This document shows, piece after piece, positions 60,525-64,000 of a DNA stretch of 64,000 nt (position 1 is its first letter; every line of letters begins with the position of its first letter). Origin of the DNA: Azolla caroliniana (taxonomy: Eukaryota; Polypodiophyta). The notes beneath the pieces are model-generated. The model searched no databases, was not told the origin of the DNA, and worked only from the letters and a program-made list of their open reading frames with translations. The stretch lies in assembly GCA_043228905.1 (NCBI GenBank), contig JBHGNT010000001.1, positions 26,288,001 to 26,352,000 on the forward strand, in the 5' to 3' direction. The translations under genes and the position numbers were made by a program.

Positions 60525-61051
60525 TGATACACAGAAAAACGGGAAATAAAACGCGACACAAAGAAGGAGAGAAGATACACACACACTACACAGGAGGTTT
60601 ACGTGGAAAACCCCCAAACTAGGGGAAAAACCACGACAGCCCACAGGTTGCAAACTGTCACTATGTATGAATGTACAAAATAGTGAGTTCTCGGAGGCAA
60701 CGACCTCGGACTCACGCTCTTCGCCACAGGCGGCGGTTACAACAGAGGCAACGACCTCTTTCTCTCTCTCTCTCTGTACAGTTATGCACTCTCTCTTTTT
60801 CTTGCACCAACAAAGAAAAAATGACAACAACAACAACTGTTACTAAAAGTTTGCCCTAAGTCATATTTATACTAATATGACTTTTCGGCTATTTACAAAT
60901 GTAGCCTCGATGGGCTCTCAGAAACATATTTACGAATATGTCTCTTCATCCGGTTCTCACTGGGTCTGTACCATCCGGCTCTCCGTAGCCGGGTACTCCT
61001 CATATGGTTTCTTCTTCTCCCTTCCCATCTTGAGGGACCTGTCTCTCAACA
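60525..61051 (-). repeat. 3' LTR of the intact copia element, 527 bp
   Basis: TG...CA ends on both strands. It contains GTTTACGTGGAAAACCCCC and CT-rich microsatellite sequence. Border support comes from the adjoining polypurine tract and the break in the gypsy protease frame. Confidence 0.88.
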
Positions 61052-61061
61052 AACTCCCCCT

Positions 61062-64000
61062 TCACTCCGGCATGGGGTGTCTTACCAGTCCGATCCTCTT
61101 CCGGCATGCGTCCAGCTTGTCGGGTATCAGCACTTTGGTCAGCATATCTGACCTGTTCTCGGCCGTGTGGATCTTCGTCAGTGCGAACTCCTGGTCATCT
61201 ACTCTTTCCCGGATCCAGTGATACCTCCGCTGGATATGCTTCGTCCGGGAATGGTAGGTAGCATTCTTAGCAAGGTGGATGGCACTTTGACTGTCGCAGT
61301 AGAGTCGGTATTCCTCTTGCCGTATACCGAGCTCTCCGATGAAGTCCTTCATCCATAAAATTTCCTTGCCGGCTTCCACAGCCACCATGTACTCCGCCTC
61401 TGCGGTTGACAATGCAACCGTCTTCTGCAGCCTCGACTGCCACGAAACAGCTCCCCCTACATATGTCATCACATACCCGGATGTAGACCGGCTGGTATCC
61501 ACATCAGCCGACATGTCCAAATCGGTGAAACCGTCCAGTTGAGGTTTTTCGGAGCCGAATCGGAGACACATATTTGAAGTGCCCTTCAAATACCGGAGTA
61601 TCCATTTGACCGCGTTCCAGTGCTCCTTGCCGGGATTACTCATGAACCGGCTCACCACTCCGACTGCGTATCCTATATCCGGTCGAGTACAAACCATTGC
61701 GTACATCAAGCTCCCGACGGCAGAGGCATATGGGATCTTCATCATATCCGCCTTCTTTGCTTTCGTCCTCGGGCTTTGCTTGCCGGATAGCCTGCAGTTT
61801 GCCGGAAGTGTCGATCCGACCGGTTTTGCATCTGACATGTTGAACCGGTGAAGCACCTTTGTCACATACTTCTCCTGTGACAGCCATAACTGCTTCACTG
61901 ACCGGTCCCGAATGATGTGCATCCCCAACATCTGTCTTGCCGGACCCAAGTCTTTCATTGAGAAGGTCCGGTTGAGAGCCTTCTTCAGCATCCGTATTTT
62001 GACTTGGTCACGTCCGACGATCAACATGTCATCCACGTATAGGAGGAGTATCAGGAAGTCCCCTCCTTCGAACCTCTTCACAAACACGCAGTGATCGGCC
62101 TGCGTCTTGTGGTACCCTTGATCGGTCATGAAGGAGTCGAACTTCCGGTACCATTGCCGGGGAGCCTGCTTCAGTCCGTACAGGCTCTTCTTCAACCGGC
62201 ATACCAGGTGCTCCTTCCCTTTCTCCACAAATCCTTCCGGTTGCTGCATGTAGATCTCCTCTTCGAGGTCGCCGTGAAGGAATGCCGTCTTCACGTCCAG
62301 CTGCTCTACCTCGAGGTCCATGCTTGCTGCTATACGCAGCACCGTCCGGATGGAGGTCATCTTAACTACCGGGGCAAATATCTCGTCGAAGTCCACGCCC
62401 TTCTTCTGCTGGAACCTCTTCACCACGATCCTGGCTTTGTATCTCGGGGGTTTGCCGGCATCTCCCGGTTTCAACTTGTACACCCGCTTGTTTCGGAGTG
62501 CCCGCTCTCCTTTCGACAGCTCCACCAATTCGTACGTATGGTTCTCATGCAGGGAATCCATCTCATCCTGCATGGCACTTAACCATTTTCGGCTGTGGGT
62601 GTCTTCCTTCGCTTCTTCGAAGCTTTCCGGCTCCCCCTCATCGGTCAGCAGAACATGCTCTGCATCTGGAAATCTCCGGGGGGCCCTTCTCTCTCTGAGA
62701 GGATATCTCCGTCTTCGGGCTTCGGTAACCGGCTCCTCCATTTGCTCTTCATCCGAATATGATTCGGGGTCTTGGCCGGTTCCGGTCTCAGCTTCCTCTA
62801 CTTCTTCTTCTGCCGGTTCGGTATCCTCACCGTAACCGGCTGGTTCCTCGAGTGCTAACCGGTGTCTTGCCGGTTGGGTCTGCTCATCGTAGAGTCTATT
62901 CTTACCGGTCGACTCGGAGTTCATTATCTTCTTCTCCGACTCCCAGTCGGCAAGCGTCTTGTCCTCCATGAAGATAATATCTCGACTCCGGAATACCTTC
63001 TTGTTGACCGGGTCCCACACTCGGTAGCCGAACTCATCGTCACCGTAACCGAGGAATATGCATGGCCGGGTCTTTGGATCTAACTTTCCTCTCCGGTCCT
63101 TTGCTACATGCACGTACGAGAGAAACCCGAACACCCTCAAATGCTGGTAGGACACTTCCTTACCGGTCCATACTCTCTGTGGCGTGTCTCCGTCCAAGGG
63201 TATTGAGGGTGATCTGTTTATCACGTATGTCGCCGTCGACAGTGCCTCAGCCCAAAACTTCTTGGGTAGTTTTGCATGCGCTAGCATACTCCGGACCCTC
63301 TCCATTATGGTCCGGTTCATCCTCTCGGCCAGTCCGTTTAGTTCCGGCGTCTTCGGCACGGTAAATTCGAGCCGGATTCCCTTTGAGCGGCAGTACTCCT
63401 CGAACTGCCCCCGGTACTCTCCTCCGTTATCTGCTCGAACTGCCTTCAGCTTCCGGCCGGTTTCTCTTTCCACTCTCGCGTGGAGCTCTTTGAAGACAGA
63501 TAACACCTGATCCTTCGTCTTCAACGGTGTGGCCCACAGCTTCCGGCGGTGGTCATCTATGAATGTCACGAAGTATTGCGATCCGGCATGTGACTTCGTG
63601 TCTACTTGACACACATCCGTATGCACCAACTCCAGTGGTGCATTACGTCTCATCGGTGGCCTTGGTCGGAAGGAGGTCCGGTTCTGCTTACCGGCCAGAC
63701 AATCAGTGCACTTCTCCAAGTGCACGTTCTTCACTGGAATGAGGTTGTCGTCTGCAAGACTCTTCATCCCCTTCTCGCTCATATGACACAGCCTCTTGTG
63801 CCACTGCTCACCGGCAGTGTCGGATGCCACGTTCACTTCTTCCGGACATAACCGGGCATTCATCAGGTACAACATGTTGACCTTCCGGGCCCGAGCCACA
63901 ATCAGGCTCCCTTTGCTGAACTTCATGACACCGTTCCGGATGCTACCTGTGTAGCCTTCATCATCTAGCCGACCGGCTGATATCAGGTTCAGACGAACTT
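61062..64000 (-). CDS. Copia pol polyprotein: integrase, reverse transcriptase, RNase H (partial)
   Basis: The frame is open from the window edge to the stop at 61062, about 979 codons. At the edge it reads NLISAGRLDDEGYTG (end of the protease linker), then the pre-integrase zinc site WHKRLCHMSEKGM and CTDCLAGKQ. The integrase core follows (HTDVC, FVTFIDDHRRKLW, VRADNGGEYRGQFEEYC), with LAERMNRTIMERVRSML, then RT (VEQLDVKTAFLHGDLEEEIY, LLLYVDDMLIVG) and RNase H (STSGYVMTYVGG, LSTAEAEYMVAVEAG, RTKHIQRRYHWIRE). The catalytic YVDD and RNase H residues are intact. The gag part lies beyond the window. The stop overlaps the polypurine tract, normal for copia. Confidence 0.95.
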   Translation of the reverse strand, partial: VRLNLISAGRLDDEGYTGSIRNGVMKFSKGSLIVARARKVNMLYLMNARLCPEEVNVASDTAGEQWHKRLCHMSEKGMKSLADDNLIPVKNVHLEKCTDCLAGKQNRTSFRPRPPMRRNAPLELVHTDVCQVDTKSHAGSQYFVTFIDDHRRKLWATPLKTKDQVLSVFKELHARVERETGRKLKAVRADNGGEYRGQFEEYCRSKGIRLEFTVPKTPELNGLAERMNRTIMERVRSMLAHAKLPKKFWAEALSTATYVINRSPSIPLDGDTPQRVWTGKEVSYQHLRVFGFLSYVHVAKDRRGKLDPKTRPCIFLGYGDDEFGYRVWDPVNKKVFRSRDIIFMEDKTLADWESEKKIMNSESTGKNRLYDEQTQPARHRLALEEPAGYGEDTEPAEEEVEEAETGTGQDPESYSDEEQMEEPVTEARRRRYPLRERRAPRRFPDAEHVLLTDEGEPESFEEAKEDTHSRKWLSAMQDEMDSLHENHTYELVELSKGERALRNKRVYKLKPGDAGKPPRYKARIVVKRFQQKKGVDFDEIFAPVVKMTSIRTVLRIAASMDLEVEQLDVKTAFLHGDLEEEIYMQQPEGFVEKGKEHLVCRLKKSLYGLKQAPRQWYRKFDSFMTDQGYHKTQADHCVFVKRFEGGDFLILLLYVDDMLIVGRDQVKIRMLKKALNRTFSMKDLGPARQMLGMHIIRDRSVKQLWLSQEKYVTKVLHRFNMSDAKPVGSTLPANCRLSGKQSPRTKAKKADMMKIPYASAVGSLMYAMVCTRPDIGYAVGVVSRFMSNPGKEHWNAVKWILRYLKGTSNMCLRFGSEKPQLDGFTDLDMSADVDTSRSTSGYVMTYVGGAVSWQSRLQKTVALSTAEAEYMVAVEAGKEILWMKDFIGELGIRQEEYRLYCDSQSAIHLAKNATYHSRTKHIQRRYHWIRERVDDQEFALTKIHTAENRSDMLTKVLIPDKLDACRKRIGLVRHPMPE

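Larger units (their letters stand above)
60525..64000 (-). mobile_element. Ty1/copia retrotransposon with open pol, running off the right edge
   Basis: Minus strand: 3' LTR 60525-61051 (TGTTGAGAGACAGG to TGTGTATCA on that strand), a polypurine tract GAAGGGGGAGTT at 61052-61063, then pol continuing beyond 64000. It inserted into the gypsy protease region; the left flank is TAGAA. No frame breaks are seen, so it is the youngest and most intact element here. Confidence 0.93.

Overview
The window is nuclear DNA from a land plant, most likely a seed plant. It has intron-rich plant genes with GT-AG splice sites, chloroplast and peroxisome targeted products, CAA/GAA-rich low-complexity DNA, and dense nested LTR retrotransposons primed by initiator-Met tRNA. 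I cannot name the species. All exon borders were read by eye from splice signals and reading-frame continuity.

Genes. (1) 1-3779 (+): the 3' 15 exons of the ribonucleotide reductase large subunit, entering from the left edge. (2) 6017-about 12413 (+): a very large Tudor-domain, Enhancer-of-Polycomb-like chromatin protein. (3) 14288-16225 (-): a five-exon UPF0114 membrane protein. (4) 19876-26383 (-): an eight-exon chloroplast Fe-superoxide dismutase with a decayed duplicate exon and a degenerate copia element in a 4.2 kb intron. (5) 31281-35661 (+): a ten-exon FAD-dependent polyamine oxidase of the peroxisomal PAO2-4 type. (6) 41130-41798 (+): a two-exon plastid NEET/CDGSH 2Fe-2S protein. These are single-copy type housekeeping genes, with no sign of an operon or biosynthetic cluster. 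Several share a redox theme (RNR, Fe-SOD, H2O2-producing PAO, NEET), but that may be chance.

Repeats dominate the right half. 36275-39580 is a complete LTR element with a 5-bp target duplication. It has 433-bp direct LTRs, a gag-only interior and a third, inverted LTR inside. 43653-44810 and 54355-54730 hold repeated tRNA-Gln-derived units. 46132-53724 is a copia element on the minus strand, with target duplication CTATT, whose 5' LTR was split by a LINE (about 50274-53576). 54796-57002 is a related copia element on the plus strand, cut off in integrase and followed by a CpG-rich tandem repeat. 58491-60524 is a gypsy gag/protease remnant, interrupted at 60525 by a copia element with an open pol that runs out of the window.

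Other tandem repeats: 170 bp x2 in the Polycomb-like gene, 126 bp x2 in Fe-SOD, 144 bp x3 near 40 kb, about 392 bp x2 near 57.5 kb, and several microsatellites. The remaining intergenic stretches are AT-rich and show no gene I can support.
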